Source: DATAFO01 sp046728935 (GTDB lineage Bacteria > Actinomycetota > Thermoleophilia > Solirubrobacterales > 70-9). From it: DNA of 20,337 nt. A model generated the notes under the pieces. It saw nothing but the letters and a program-made list of their open reading frames with translations. It made no database searches and was not told where the DNA came from. Below are positions 6,471-12,929 of the stretch, piece by piece. The DNA is taken from assembly GCA_046728935.1 (NCBI GenBank), contig JBKPFS010000101.1, forward strand, positions 1-20,337. The letters run 5' to 3'. The position numbers and the translations under genes were made by a program. Numbering within the stretch: position 1 is the first letter of the stretch; each line of letters starts with the position of its first letter.

Positions 6471-7350
6471 GACCACACCGTTCGCCGATCGACTCGCCGC
6501 GCTCGTCGAGGCGCGGCGCAGCCAGGTCTGCGTGGGCCTGGACCCCGACCCGGCCGAGCTCGCGCCGGATCCGGACGACGACCGTGGCGACGCGGCGCGG
6601 TCGGCGGCCGCCGCCGTGGTGCGTGCCGCGAGCGAGCTGATCGAGGCGGTCGCGCCGGCCTGCGTCGCTGCCAAGCTCCAGCTCGCCTGCTTCGAGCGCC
6701 TCGGCGGCCCCGGGTGGGAGGCGCTTGGGGAGGTCGCGAGGTCCGCGCGGGAGGCGGGCCTGCTCGTGATCGCGGACGGGAAGCGAGGCGACGTGCCTGT
6801 CAGCGCGTCGGCCTACGGCCAGGCCCTGTTCGGCGAGACTCCGACGCCATGGGGCCCGGTGGGCGGCATCGGGGCCGACGCGGCGACGGTGAACCCGCTG
6901 CTCGGTGCCGACGCCCTCGAGCCGCTGATCGACGCGGCGCGGGCGGCGGGCGCGGGCGTTTTCGTTCTCGTCCGGACCTCCAACCCCGGTGCCGCCGACC
7001 TCCTCGACCTGCCAACGCCCGAGGCGCCGCTTCACGAGCGCCTCGCGGGTCTCATCGCGGAGCGCGCCGATCGCCTGGGCGGCGAGTCGGGCCTCAGCGG
7101 CATGGGCGCGGTGGTCGGCGCGACCGAGCCGCGCCACCTCGGCCGGCTGCGCGAGCTGATGCCGCGCGCGATCTTCCTCGTTCCCGGCGTTGGGGCCCAG
7201 GGCGGGCGGCCGAGTGACCTCGGCCCCGCGCTCGGCGCGCATCCCGCCTCGCTGCTGGTCACCGCCTCGCGGTCGATCGCGGGCGCGGACGACCCCGTGC
7301 AGGCGGCCGAAGCGCTTCGTTCAGAGCTCTGGGACCTGGCGGGACCCTGA
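6469..7350 (+). CDS. pyrF: Orotidine 5'-phosphate decarboxylase (type 2), start codon not identifiable
   Basis: PyrF converts orotidine 5'-monophosphate to UMP, the last step of UMP synthesis. Seen here are VGLDPDP at the end of strand 1, AKLQLACFE, the catalytic ADGKRGDV, RTSNPGA and LVPGVGAQGG, all in the order of the actinobacterial/type 2 enzyme. The conserved N-terminal helix TTPFADRLAALVEARRSQVC is encoded from 6472, but no ATG, GTG or TTG lies in frame between the HU stop (6447) and the GTG at 6532. That GTG encodes the V of VGLDPDP, so starting there would remove the first helix and half of strand 1. I place the start at codon GCG 6469-6471, which a single C-to-T change would make GTG and which has AAGGG 8 bases upstream. 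That start is inference; the coding call is firm. Confidence 0.88.
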   Translation, partial: ATTPFADRLAALVEARRSQVCVGLDPDPAELAPDPDDDRGDAARSAAAAVVRAASELIEAVAPACVAAKLQLACFERLGGPGWEALGEVARSAREAGLLVIADGKRGDVPVSASAYGQALFGETPTPWGPVGGIGADAATVNPLLGADALEPLIDAARAAGAGVFVLVRTSNPGAADLLDLPTPEAPLHERLAGLIAERADRLGGESGLSGMGAVVGATEPRHLGRLRELMPRAIFLVPGVGAQGGRPSDLGPALGAHPASLLVTASRSIAGADDPVQAAEALRSELWDLAGP

Positions 7351-7373
7351 GCCTCGAGCGCCGCGCGAGCGCC

Positions 7374-7379
7374 TACGAT
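7374..7379 (+). promoter_or_regulatory. Candidate -10 box for the LysM-carboxypeptidase pair
   Basis: TACGAT (4 of 6 to TATAAT) ends 9 bases before ATG 7389, in the 38-base gap after pyrF. No Shine-Dalgarno precedes the ATG, so a leaderless or nearly leaderless transcript is plausible. Confidence 0.3.
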
Positions 7380-7388
7380 GGCGGCGCG

Positions 7389-7766
7389 ATGGACCCCCGG
7401 GGCGGCAACGAGGAGCAGCCCGCGAGCTGGACCGCCCGGATCCTCGCCTCGCTCGCGCTGCTCTTGGCGCTGGTGGTGGTGATCGCGGTCGTCAGCAGCT
7501 CGGTGGGGGACGACGGAGGGGACAAGCGGGACCGCGGCGAGCGCGCCCAGACCGGGTGCCAGCCGACGCCCGAGGGCGAGGCCGCGCGGCGGGACGGCTA
7601 TTACGTGCTCCAGCCCAACGACGACTTCGCGTCGCTGGCCGAGATCACGTGCGTGCCGGTCGAGCAGATACAGGAGCTGAACCCCAACCTCGACCCGCAG
7701 CTCCTGCCGCAGGGGGGTTGTGTGGATCTCCGCCCGGACGGATGCAAGGCGCTCGCCGAGGGCTGA
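7389..7766 (+). CDS. Membrane-anchored LysM-domain protein
   Basis: This 125-residue protein has one transmembrane helix (about residues 18-38, ILASLALLLALVVVIAVV) after a short cytoplasmic N-terminus. A charged linker leads to an extracytoplasmic LysM-like domain (about 70-118): YYVLQPNDDFASLAEITCVP, then IQELNPNLDPQLLPQGGCVDL. The pattern YxV..(G)D..sLA......IQ.LNPNLDP..L..G matches LysM, which binds GlcNAc-containing glycans. Four cysteines (C56, C87, C109, C118) could form disulfides outside the cell. The last 25 bases overlap the D-Ala-D-Ala carboxypeptidase gene, implying translational coupling and a shared peptidoglycan role. It may help localise wall enzymes; that is inference. Confidence 0.85.
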   Translation: MDPRGGNEEQPASWTARILASLALLLALVVVIAVVSSSVGDDGGDKRDRGERAQTGCQPTPEGEAARRDGYYVLQPNDDFASLAEITCVPVEQIQELNPNLDPQLLPQGGCVDLRPDGCKALAEG

Positions 7767-8968
7767 CGATCTCGATCGCCGCCCTGGCGGCGGCCGTCTG
7801 CTTGCTCGCCCCGCCAGGGCCCGCGGGGGCGGCCTTGGCGCCCGAGCCACCCGGCCGCGCCTGGCTGCTCGTCGACGCGACCGACGGCACGGTCCTGGCC
7901 TCGCGCGCTGCCGGACGGGAGGCGTCGATCGCGAGCACGACCAAGCTGATGACCGCCTACGTCGCGCGACGCGACCTTCGATTGGGCCAGGAGGTGACAG
8001 CGCCTCCCTACACCCCGACCTCGGCCGAGTCGCTGCTCGGGCTACGGACCGGCGAGCGGATCGAGGTCCGCGACCTGCTCACCGGGATGCTGCTCGTCTC
8101 CGGCAACGACGCGGCGGTCGCGCTCGCCCAGGCCTCGGCGGGCTCGGTCGACCGCTTCGTCGGCGAGATGAACCGCGCGGCCCGCCGGCTGGGGCTCGAC
8201 CGGACGAGCTATGCGAACCCGATCGGCCTCGACGAGGCCGGCAACTACTCGACCCCCAGGGACCTCGTCACTCTTACCCTCGAGCTCAGGGACGATCCCT
8301 TCTTCAGGCGCGTCTTCAACCTGCCGCAGGCCACGCTTCGAAGCGGGGCGAAGCCCCGCACGGTGGTCAACCGCAACCTGCTCGTGCGGACGGTGCCGTG
8401 GGTGAACGGGATCAAGACCGGCTACACGCTCGACGCCGGCTATGTCCTGGTGGGCTCCGGAACGCGGCCCGGCGTGACCGTGGTCTCGGCCCTGCTGGGC
8501 GCGCCCAGCGAGGCGGCCCGCGACGCCGGCACCCTGGAGCTCCTGCGCTACGGCCTCTCGCTCTATCACCGCGAGCGGGTCGTTGCCGGTGGCCGGCGCC
8601 TCGCCGTCCCCGGGGTGCGCGACCAGGGCGAGAGCCTGCCGCTAGTCGCCAGCCGCTCCCTGAAGCTCACGCTTCGCAAGGGAGAGCGCGTGGACCGCGA
8701 GGTGGTCGCTCCGGACGAGGTCGAGGGCCCGATCGACCGCGGCGAGCCGCTCGGTCGGGTGGTGGTCTCGGTCGAGGGGGAGCAGCGCAGGACGGTCCGG
8801 CTGGTCGCCGCCCACGCGGTCCCGTCCGCGACGCTGCTCGAGCGATTCGATGGCGACGTTCCCGGTCCCCGGGCGTTCGCTTGGGTGGTGGCGATAGCCG
8901 CCGTGGCGGCCGTCCTCGGCGGTATGCTCGCCGTCTTCGATCGGCGTCGGGCACGCCGCGCCGACTAG
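7742..8968 (+). CDS. D-alanyl-D-alanine carboxypeptidase (PBP5/DacA-like, S11 family)
   Basis: This penicillin-binding protein removes the terminal D-Ala from peptidoglycan stem peptides outside the membrane. The 408-residue product has a signal peptide (about 1-31), then the three active-site motifs of the S11 family: SxxK as STTK (65-68), SGN (120-122) and KTG (225-227). A C-terminal beta-rich domain (about 285-365) is followed by a transmembrane helix (about 379-398) and a basic tail RRRARR, giving a bitopic anchor instead of the amphipathic helix of E. coli PBP5. All catalytic residues are intact. ATG 7742 lies within the end of the LysM gene (25-base overlap), and the signal peptide begins directly there; the open frame further upstream overlaps pyrF and is spurious. 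Confidence 0.94.
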   Translation: MQGARRGLTISIAALAAAVCLLAPPGPAGAALAPEPPGRAWLLVDATDGTVLASRAAGREASIASTTKLMTAYVARRDLRLGQEVTAPPYTPTSAESLLGLRTGERIEVRDLLTGMLLVSGNDAAVALAQASAGSVDRFVGEMNRAARRLGLDRTSYANPIGLDEAGNYSTPRDLVTLTLELRDDPFFRRVFNLPQATLRSGAKPRTVVNRNLLVRTVPWVNGIKTGYTLDAGYVLVGSGTRPGVTVVSALLGAPSEAARDAGTLELLRYGLSLYHRERVVAGGRRLAVPGVRDQGESLPLVASRSLKLTLRKGERVDREVVAPDEVEGPIDRGEPLGRVVVSVEGEQRRTVRLVAAHAVPSATLLERFDGDVPGPRAFAWVVAIAAVAAVLGGMLAVFDRRRARRAD

Positions 8969-8986
8969 AACGCGGGTAGGGTCTCC

Positions 8987-8994
8987 AGGAGGGA
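8987..8994 (+). promoter_or_regulatory. Shine-Dalgarno deciding the sugar kinase GTG start
   Basis: AGGAGGGA lies 6 bases before GTG 9001, in the 32-base gap after the carboxypeptidase gene. It is one of the best ribosome binding sites in the window and fixes the non-ATG start. Confidence 0.8.
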
Positions 8995-9000
8995 CCGAGA

Positions 9001-9975
9001 GTGATCCTGACGGTAACGCTGAACGCCGCCATCGACCGGACCGTCGCGGTTCCGAACTTTCGTCTCGGGCAGCGCCACCGCGCGGTCGAGGCGCGGACCG
9101 TCGCCGGCGGCAAGGGGGTCAACGTCGCCCGGGCGCTGAAGCTGCTCGGCCGCCCGGTGATCGCCACGGGCCTCGCCGGTGGTCCCACGGGCACGCGGAT
9201 CCTGGAGCGGCTGGCGGAGGAGTCGATCCTCAACGACTTCACGCGGATCGAGGGCGACTCGCGCACCAACCTGGCAGTGATCGACCCCACCTCCGGGATG
9301 CAGACCTCCGGGATGCAGACGGAGATCAACGAGCGTGGGCCGGAGATCGGCCCCGAGGAGGTCGATCGCTTCGTCGAGAAGCTGCTCTACCTGGCGCAGG
9401 GCGCGTCGATCTGTGTGCTCGCCGGCAGCCTTCCCCCGGGGGCGGACCCCGACACCTACGGCAGGCTGGTCGGAGAGCTCAAGCAGCTCGGGGTGCTCGC
9501 GGTGCTCGACGCCGACGGCGAGCCCATGCGCGCGGGCCTGCGCGCCGAGCCGGCCGTGGTCGCCCCCAACCTCGGGGAGGCCGAGGAGGCGGTCGGCCAC
9601 GAGTTCAACGACGACGACGACTTCGCCATGGGGCTCAGCGGCCTGCTCGAGATGGGCGCCGACGAGGCGATCATCACCTCCGAGACCGGTTGCGTGGCGA
9701 TCGTCCGCGAGGGCTCGGAGCGGCGCCGCTTCGAGGTCCGGATCGAGCCCCTCGAGCCTGTCGCCGCGGTGGGCTCCGGGGACGCGTTCCTCGCCGGCTA
9801 CGTGGCCGCCCGCTACCAGGGGGCATCGCCGCGCGAGTGCCTCGCCTACGGGGTCGCGTGCGGAGCCGAGTCGACGCAGCACTTCGGCGCCGGCGATCTC
9901 GACCCGCGCGAGGTCGGGCGCCTCCTTCCCCGGGTCAACGTGCGGGAGATGGACGTGCCAGCCGGCGTCGGCTAA
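9001..9975 (+). CDS. PfkB-family sugar-phosphate kinase (1-phosphofructokinase/LacC-like)
   Basis: This 324-residue ribokinase-fold enzyme phosphorylates a sugar phosphate with ATP. The N-terminus MILTVTLNAAIDRTVAV and AGGKGVNVARALKLLG (35-50) are typical of the FruK/LacC/PfkB branch rather than ribokinases. LAGSLPPGAD (140-149) and the anion-hole/catalytic motif VGSGDAFLAGY (257-267, catalytic base D261) are intact. Likely products are fructose 1,6-bisphosphate or tagatose 1,6-bisphosphate; sequence alone does not decide, and no PTS genes are nearby. A 15-base tandem duplication (9289-9318) doubles TSGMQ just before the family-typical TEINERGPEI segment. The gene has its own Shine-Dalgarno and follows the carboxypeptidase gene by 32 bases, so it may be the last gene of that operon. 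Confidence 0.92.
   Translation: MILTVTLNAAIDRTVAVPNFRLGQRHRAVEARTVAGGKGVNVARALKLLGRPVIATGLAGGPTGTRILERLAEESILNDFTRIEGDSRTNLAVIDPTSGMQTSGMQTEINERGPEIGPEEVDRFVEKLLYLAQGASICVLAGSLPPGADPDTYGRLVGELKQLGVLAVLDADGEPMRAGLRAEPAVVAPNLGEAEEAVGHEFNDDDDFAMGLSGLLEMGADEAIITSETGCVAIVREGSERRRFEVRIEPLEPVAAVGSGDAFLAGYVAARYQGASPRECLAYGVACGAESTQHFGAGDLDPREVGRLLPRVNVREMDVPAGVG
9289..9318 (+). repeat. 15-bp in-frame tandem duplication inside the PfkB-family gene
   Basis: ACCTCCGGGATGCAG occurs twice back to back with no mismatch and encodes TSGMQ-TSGMQ. It keeps the frame and sits in the lid region before TEINE, so the enzyme may tolerate it. It may be a recent slippage event or an assembly error. Confidence 0.9.
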
Positions 9976-10001
9976 GAGGCTCTGAGGCGACCAAGGCGCG
10001 C

Positions 10002-10010
10002 TGTTATCAT
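10002..10010 (+). promoter_or_regulatory. Candidate extended -10 promoter downstream of the PfkB-family gene
   Basis: TGTTATCAT is a TGn extension followed by TATCAT, a 5 of 6 match to TATAAT and the best -10 in the window. Transcription would start near 10017, entering a stem-loop region that ends in an intrinsic terminator at 10083. There is no clear -35. Confidence 0.45.
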
Positions 10011-10014
10011 CGCC

Positions 10015-10083
10015 TGGGCCTTGGGAACCTCCGGGCCCAAGCCGCAATGAGCGGCATTTGGCCCCTCTCCGAGGGGCTTTTTT
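10015..10083 (+). ncRNA. Candidate short structured RNA (or guaB3 attenuator leader)
   Basis: Between a good extended -10 box and an intrinsic terminator lies a compact, foldable segment of about 67 bases. Stem A pairs TGGGCC (10015-10020) with GGCCCA (10034-10039), with an alternative CTTGGG/CCCAAG pairing (10020-10025 with 10036-10041). Stem B is GCCGC-aatga-GCGGC (10041-10055). The terminator is stem C (10061-10077) plus six T. The A/alternative-A choice and the shared bases between stems allow switching. I recognise no known riboswitch or sRNA family. It may be a stand-alone small RNA or a termination-controlled leader for guaB3, which starts 28 bases further on. Only promoter, folding and terminator features support it. 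Confidence 0.35.
10061..10083 (+). terminator. Intrinsic terminator between the PfkB-family gene and guaB3
   Basis: GCCCCTC-TCC-GAGGGGC is a perfect 7-bp GC-rich stem with a 3-base loop, followed by TTTTTT. This is the only textbook intrinsic terminator in the window. It would end transcription arriving from the PfkB-family operon and from the candidate promoter at 10002-10010. Confidence 0.85.
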
Positions 10084-10099
10084 CGTCCGTCGACGTGCT

Positions 10100-10105
10100 T
10101 AGGTT
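10100..10105 (+). promoter_or_regulatory. Candidate -10 box for leaderless guaB3 transcription
   Basis: TAGGTT ends exactly 6 bases before ATG 10112, the spacing expected if transcription starts at the A of the ATG. It lies after the terminator, so guaB3-guaA could be transcribed independently of the upstream RNA. The same bases include AGGT, a weak Shine-Dalgarno, so either reading is possible. Confidence 0.3.
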
Positions 10106-10111
10106 TCAGTA

Positions 10112-11317
10112 ATGGAAGTAGAGATCGGTCGCGGCAAGAAGGGTCGCCGTGCCTACGGGCTCGACGACATCGCGATCGTGCCCTCGCGGCGCACCCGCGA
10201 CCCCGACGACGTCGACATCTCCTGGACCCTCGGGCCCTACCGCTTCGAGCTGCCCCTCGTCGCCTCGGCGATGGACGGAGTGGTCAGCCCCACGACCGCG
10301 ATCGCCCTCGGCGGCCTCGGAGGTCTGGGGGTGCTCAACCTCGAGGGGATCTGGTCGCGGTACGAGGACGCGGACGAGCAGCTCGACCTGATCGCCCAGA
10401 CGCCGCCCGAGACCGCGACCGGGTTGATGCAGGAGGTCTACCAGGAGCCGATCAAGCCCGAGCTCATCGCCCAGCGGGTTGAGCAGATCAAGGCCGCCGG
10501 CGCCGTCGCGGCCGGATCGTTCACGCCGCAACGCGTGACCGAGTACTACGAGGGGGCGCTCGAGGCCGGGCTCGACATCCTGGTCATCCAGGGCACGGTG
10601 ATCTCCGCGGAGCACGTTTCCTCGAAGACCGAGCCGCTGAACCTGAAGGAGTTCATCGCCGAGGTCCCGGTGCCCTGCATCGTCGGCGGCTGCGCCTCCT
10701 ACTCCACCGGGCTTCACCTGATGCGGACCGGCGCGGTCGGCGTCCTCGTCGGCGTCGGGCCGGGAGCGGCGTGCACCACCCGCGGCGTCCTCGGGATCGG
10801 CGTTCCCCAGGCGACCGCGATCGCCGACGTCGCCGAGGCTCGCTCGCAGCACATGCTGGAGACCGGCGAGTACTGCAACGTGATCGCCGACGGCGGCATG
10901 CGGACCGGGGGAGACGTCTCCAAGGCGATCGCCTGCGGCGCCGACGCGGTGATGATCGGCTCGCCGCTCGCCCGGGCCAAGGAGGCTCCGGGGCGGGGAT
11001 ATCACTGGGGGATGGCGACCTTCCACCCGTCACTGCCGCGGGGCACCCGGGTGGCCACGCTCCAGGACGGGACCCTGGAGGAGATCCTGCTCGGTCCGGC
11101 GCACGAGAACGACGGCACCTTCAACCTGATCGGCGCGCTCAGGACCTCGATGGCGACTTGCGGGTACGAGGACATCCGCGACTTCCAGCGCGCGGAGGTG
11201 ATGGTCGCCCCCGCGCTCCAGACCGAGGGCAAGCAGCTCCAGCGCGAGCAGTCGGTGGGCATGGGCTCCAACGGCCGCGCCGCGGTGGCCACGGGGGTAG
11301 CCGTAAGCGATGACTGA
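10112..11317 (+). CDS. guaB3: GuaB3-type IMP dehydrogenase family protein
   Basis: This 401-residue TIM-barrel protein belongs to the IMP dehydrogenase/GMP reductase superfamily. The catalytic Cys loop is GVGPGAACTTRGVLGIGVPQ (214-233, C221), the phosphate-binding DGGMRTGGDVSKAIACGADAVMIG follows (about 260-283), and SAMDGVVSP (52-60) is the early conserved loop. It has no CBS (Bateman) domains, and the loop differs from the GPGSICTTR form of classic GuaB. These traits match actinobacterial GuaB3, the paralogue found next to guaA or guaB2. The expected reaction is IMP to XMP, but whether this one is a full IMP dehydrogenase is not settled by sequence. ATG 10112 is preceded only by a weak AGGT. 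The last 8 bases overlap guaA. Confidence 0.9.
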   Translation: MEVEIGRGKKGRRAYGLDDIAIVPSRRTRDPDDVDISWTLGPYRFELPLVASAMDGVVSPTTAIALGGLGGLGVLNLEGIWSRYEDADEQLDLIAQTPPETATGLMQEVYQEPIKPELIAQRVEQIKAAGAVAAGSFTPQRVTEYYEGALEAGLDILVIQGTVISAEHVSSKTEPLNLKEFIAEVPVPCIVGGCASYSTGLHLMRTGAVGVLVGVGPGAACTTRGVLGIGVPQATAIADVAEARSQHMLETGEYCNVIADGGMRTGGDVSKAIACGADAVMIGSPLARAKEAPGRGYHWGMATFHPSLPRGTRVATLQDGTLEEILLGPAHENDGTFNLIGALRTSMATCGYEDIRDFQRAEVMVAPALQTEGKQLQREQSVGMGSNGRAAVATGVAVSDD

Positions 11318-12917
11318 ACCCACCGTCGCCCCGGCGCGCGAGTCCGGTGGCGAGGTGCGGGCCGGCGAGCGGGAGCCGGCGACCGAGGAGGTCTTGGTCC
11401 TCGACTTCGGCGGGCAGTACTCGCAGCTGATCGCCAGGCGCATCCGGGAGTGCGGCGTGTTCGCCGAGCTGCTCCCCCACGACACCGACCTGGAGCGAAT
11501 CCGCGACCGGCAGCCCGCCGGACTGGTGCTCTCCGGAGGCCCGGCCTCGGTCTACTCCGAGGGCGCGCCGGAGCTGCGCCGCGAGCTGCTCGAGCTCGGC
11601 GTGCCGGTGCTGGGCATCTGCTACGGGATGCAGGCCATGGTGCAGACGCTCGGCGGGCGCGTCGAGGGCGCCGAGGCGGGCGAGTTCGGCCGCACCCAGC
11701 TGACGCTGGCCGACGGCGGGGGGCGCCTGCTGGCCGGCCTCCCGCGCGAGCAGCAATGCTGGATGAGCCATCGGGACTCGGTCTTCGAGCCGCCGAGCGG
11801 CTTCGAGGCGCTGGCGTCGAGCCCCGGCTCCCCGGTGGCCGCGTTGGAGCGCATCGACCGCGGCCTTTACGGGATCCAGTTTCACCCCGAGGTCGTCCAC
11901 ACCCCCTACGGGAGCCGGATCCTTGAGCGGTTCCTGCGCGAGATCGCGGGCTGTGAGCAGGAGTGGTCGCCCGCGTCTGTTGTCACCGAGCAGGTCGAGA
12001 GCATTCGCGCGCAGGTCGGCGACGCCGGCGTTCTCTGCGGGCTCTCCGGCGGCGTCGACTCCGCGACCGCGGCAGCGCTCGTTCACCGCGCCGTCGGCGA
12101 TCAGCTCACCTGCGTGCTGGTCGACCACGGGCTGATGCGAAAGAACGAGGCGGAGCAGGTCGTGGGCGCGATGCGGGAGCTGGGCGTCAACCTGATCCAC
12201 GTCGAGGCCCGCGATCGGTTCCTCGCTCGCCTCGCGGGGATCGACGATCCCGAGCGCAAGCGGATGATCATCGGCGAGGAGTTCATCCGCGTGTTCGAGG
12301 AGCAGGCGCGCGAGCTCGAGGACGTCCGGTTCCTGGTCCAGGGCACGCTCTACTCCGACGTGATCGAGTCAGGCGGGGACGGGCGCGCCGCGGACACGAT
12401 CAAGTCGCACCACAACGTCGGCGGGCTGCCGGAGGACCTAGGGCTCGAGCTGGTCGAGCCGCTGCGCATGCTGTTCAAGGACGAGGTCCGGGCAGTGGCC
12501 GCGGAGCTCGGCCTGCCCGACCGAATCGTCTGGCGCCAGCCCTTCCCCGGCCCCGGCCTTGCGATCCGGATCGTGGGCGGCGAGGTCACGGCCGAGCGCC
12601 TCGAGATCCTGCGCGAGGCCGACGCGATCCTCCAGGAGGAGATTCGCGCCGCGGGCCTCTACCGCGACTTGTGGCAGTCGTTCTGCGTGCTCCCGGTCGT
12701 GCGCTCGGTCGGCGTGCAGGGCGACGGCCGCACCTACGCCTACCCGATCGTGATCCGCGCTGTGACGTCGAAGGACGCGATGACCGCCGACTGGGCCCGG
12801 CTCCCCTACGACCTGCTCGAGCGGGTCTCGAACCGGATCATCAACGAGGTGGCGCACGTCAACCGCGTCGCCCTCGACCTCTCCTCCAAGCCGCCGGCCA
12901 CGATCGAGTGGGAATAG
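11310..12917 (+). CDS. guaA: GMP synthase (glutamine-hydrolysing)
   Basis: GuaA aminates XMP to GMP using glutamine and ATP. The 535-residue protein has an N-terminal class I glutamine amidotransferase domain (catalytic C104 in GICYGMQ; H192 and E194 in FHPEV). An ATP-pyrophosphatase domain follows with the PP-loop LSGGVDSATA (245-254), then the C-terminal dimerisation domain ending in LSSKPPATIEWE, the usual terminus. All catalytic residues are present. The first 27 residues before VLVLDFGGQYSQLIARR are longer than in most GuaA. ATG 11310 overlaps the guaB3 stop by 8 bases, which favours coupled translation; GTG 11355 is a possible shorter start. With guaB3 it forms a guanine nucleotide branch operon. 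It ends 12 bases before the convergent M23 gene with no terminator visible. Confidence 0.97.
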   Translation: MTEPTVAPARESGGEVRAGEREPATEEVLVLDFGGQYSQLIARRIRECGVFAELLPHDTDLERIRDRQPAGLVLSGGPASVYSEGAPELRRELLELGVPVLGICYGMQAMVQTLGGRVEGAEAGEFGRTQLTLADGGGRLLAGLPREQQCWMSHRDSVFEPPSGFEALASSPGSPVAALERIDRGLYGIQFHPEVVHTPYGSRILERFLREIAGCEQEWSPASVVTEQVESIRAQVGDAGVLCGLSGGVDSATAAALVHRAVGDQLTCVLVDHGLMRKNEAEQVVGAMRELGVNLIHVEARDRFLARLAGIDDPERKRMIIGEEFIRVFEEQARELEDVRFLVQGTLYSDVIESGGDGRAADTIKSHHNVGGLPEDLGLELVEPLRMLFKDEVRAVAAELGLPDRIVWRQPFPGPGLAIRIVGGEVTAERLEILREADAILQEEIRAAGLYRDLWQSFCVLPVVRSVGVQGDGRTYAYPIVIRAVTSKDAMTADWARLPYDLLERVSNRIINEVAHVNRVALDLSSKPPATIEWE

Positions 12918-12929
12918 CGGCGCGGCCGC

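Noticed and set aside
7190..7741. Upstream extension of the carboxypeptidase frame
   Set aside because: It overlaps pyrF and the LysM gene in another frame and is Arg/Pro-rich. The signal peptide after ATG 7742 marks the true start.
9979..9994. CTGAGGCGACCA shared with the pyrF leader (near 6464-6475)
   Set aside because: It is a single 12-base match in GC-rich sequence, with no structure or repeat pattern to separate it from chance.
10015..10083. Known riboswitch or SRP RNA upstream of guaB3
   Set aside because: It lacks the GGAAGGAAGCAG core of SRP RNA, the ACGR loops of mini-ykkC and the purine riboswitch three-way junction, so no known family could be assigned.
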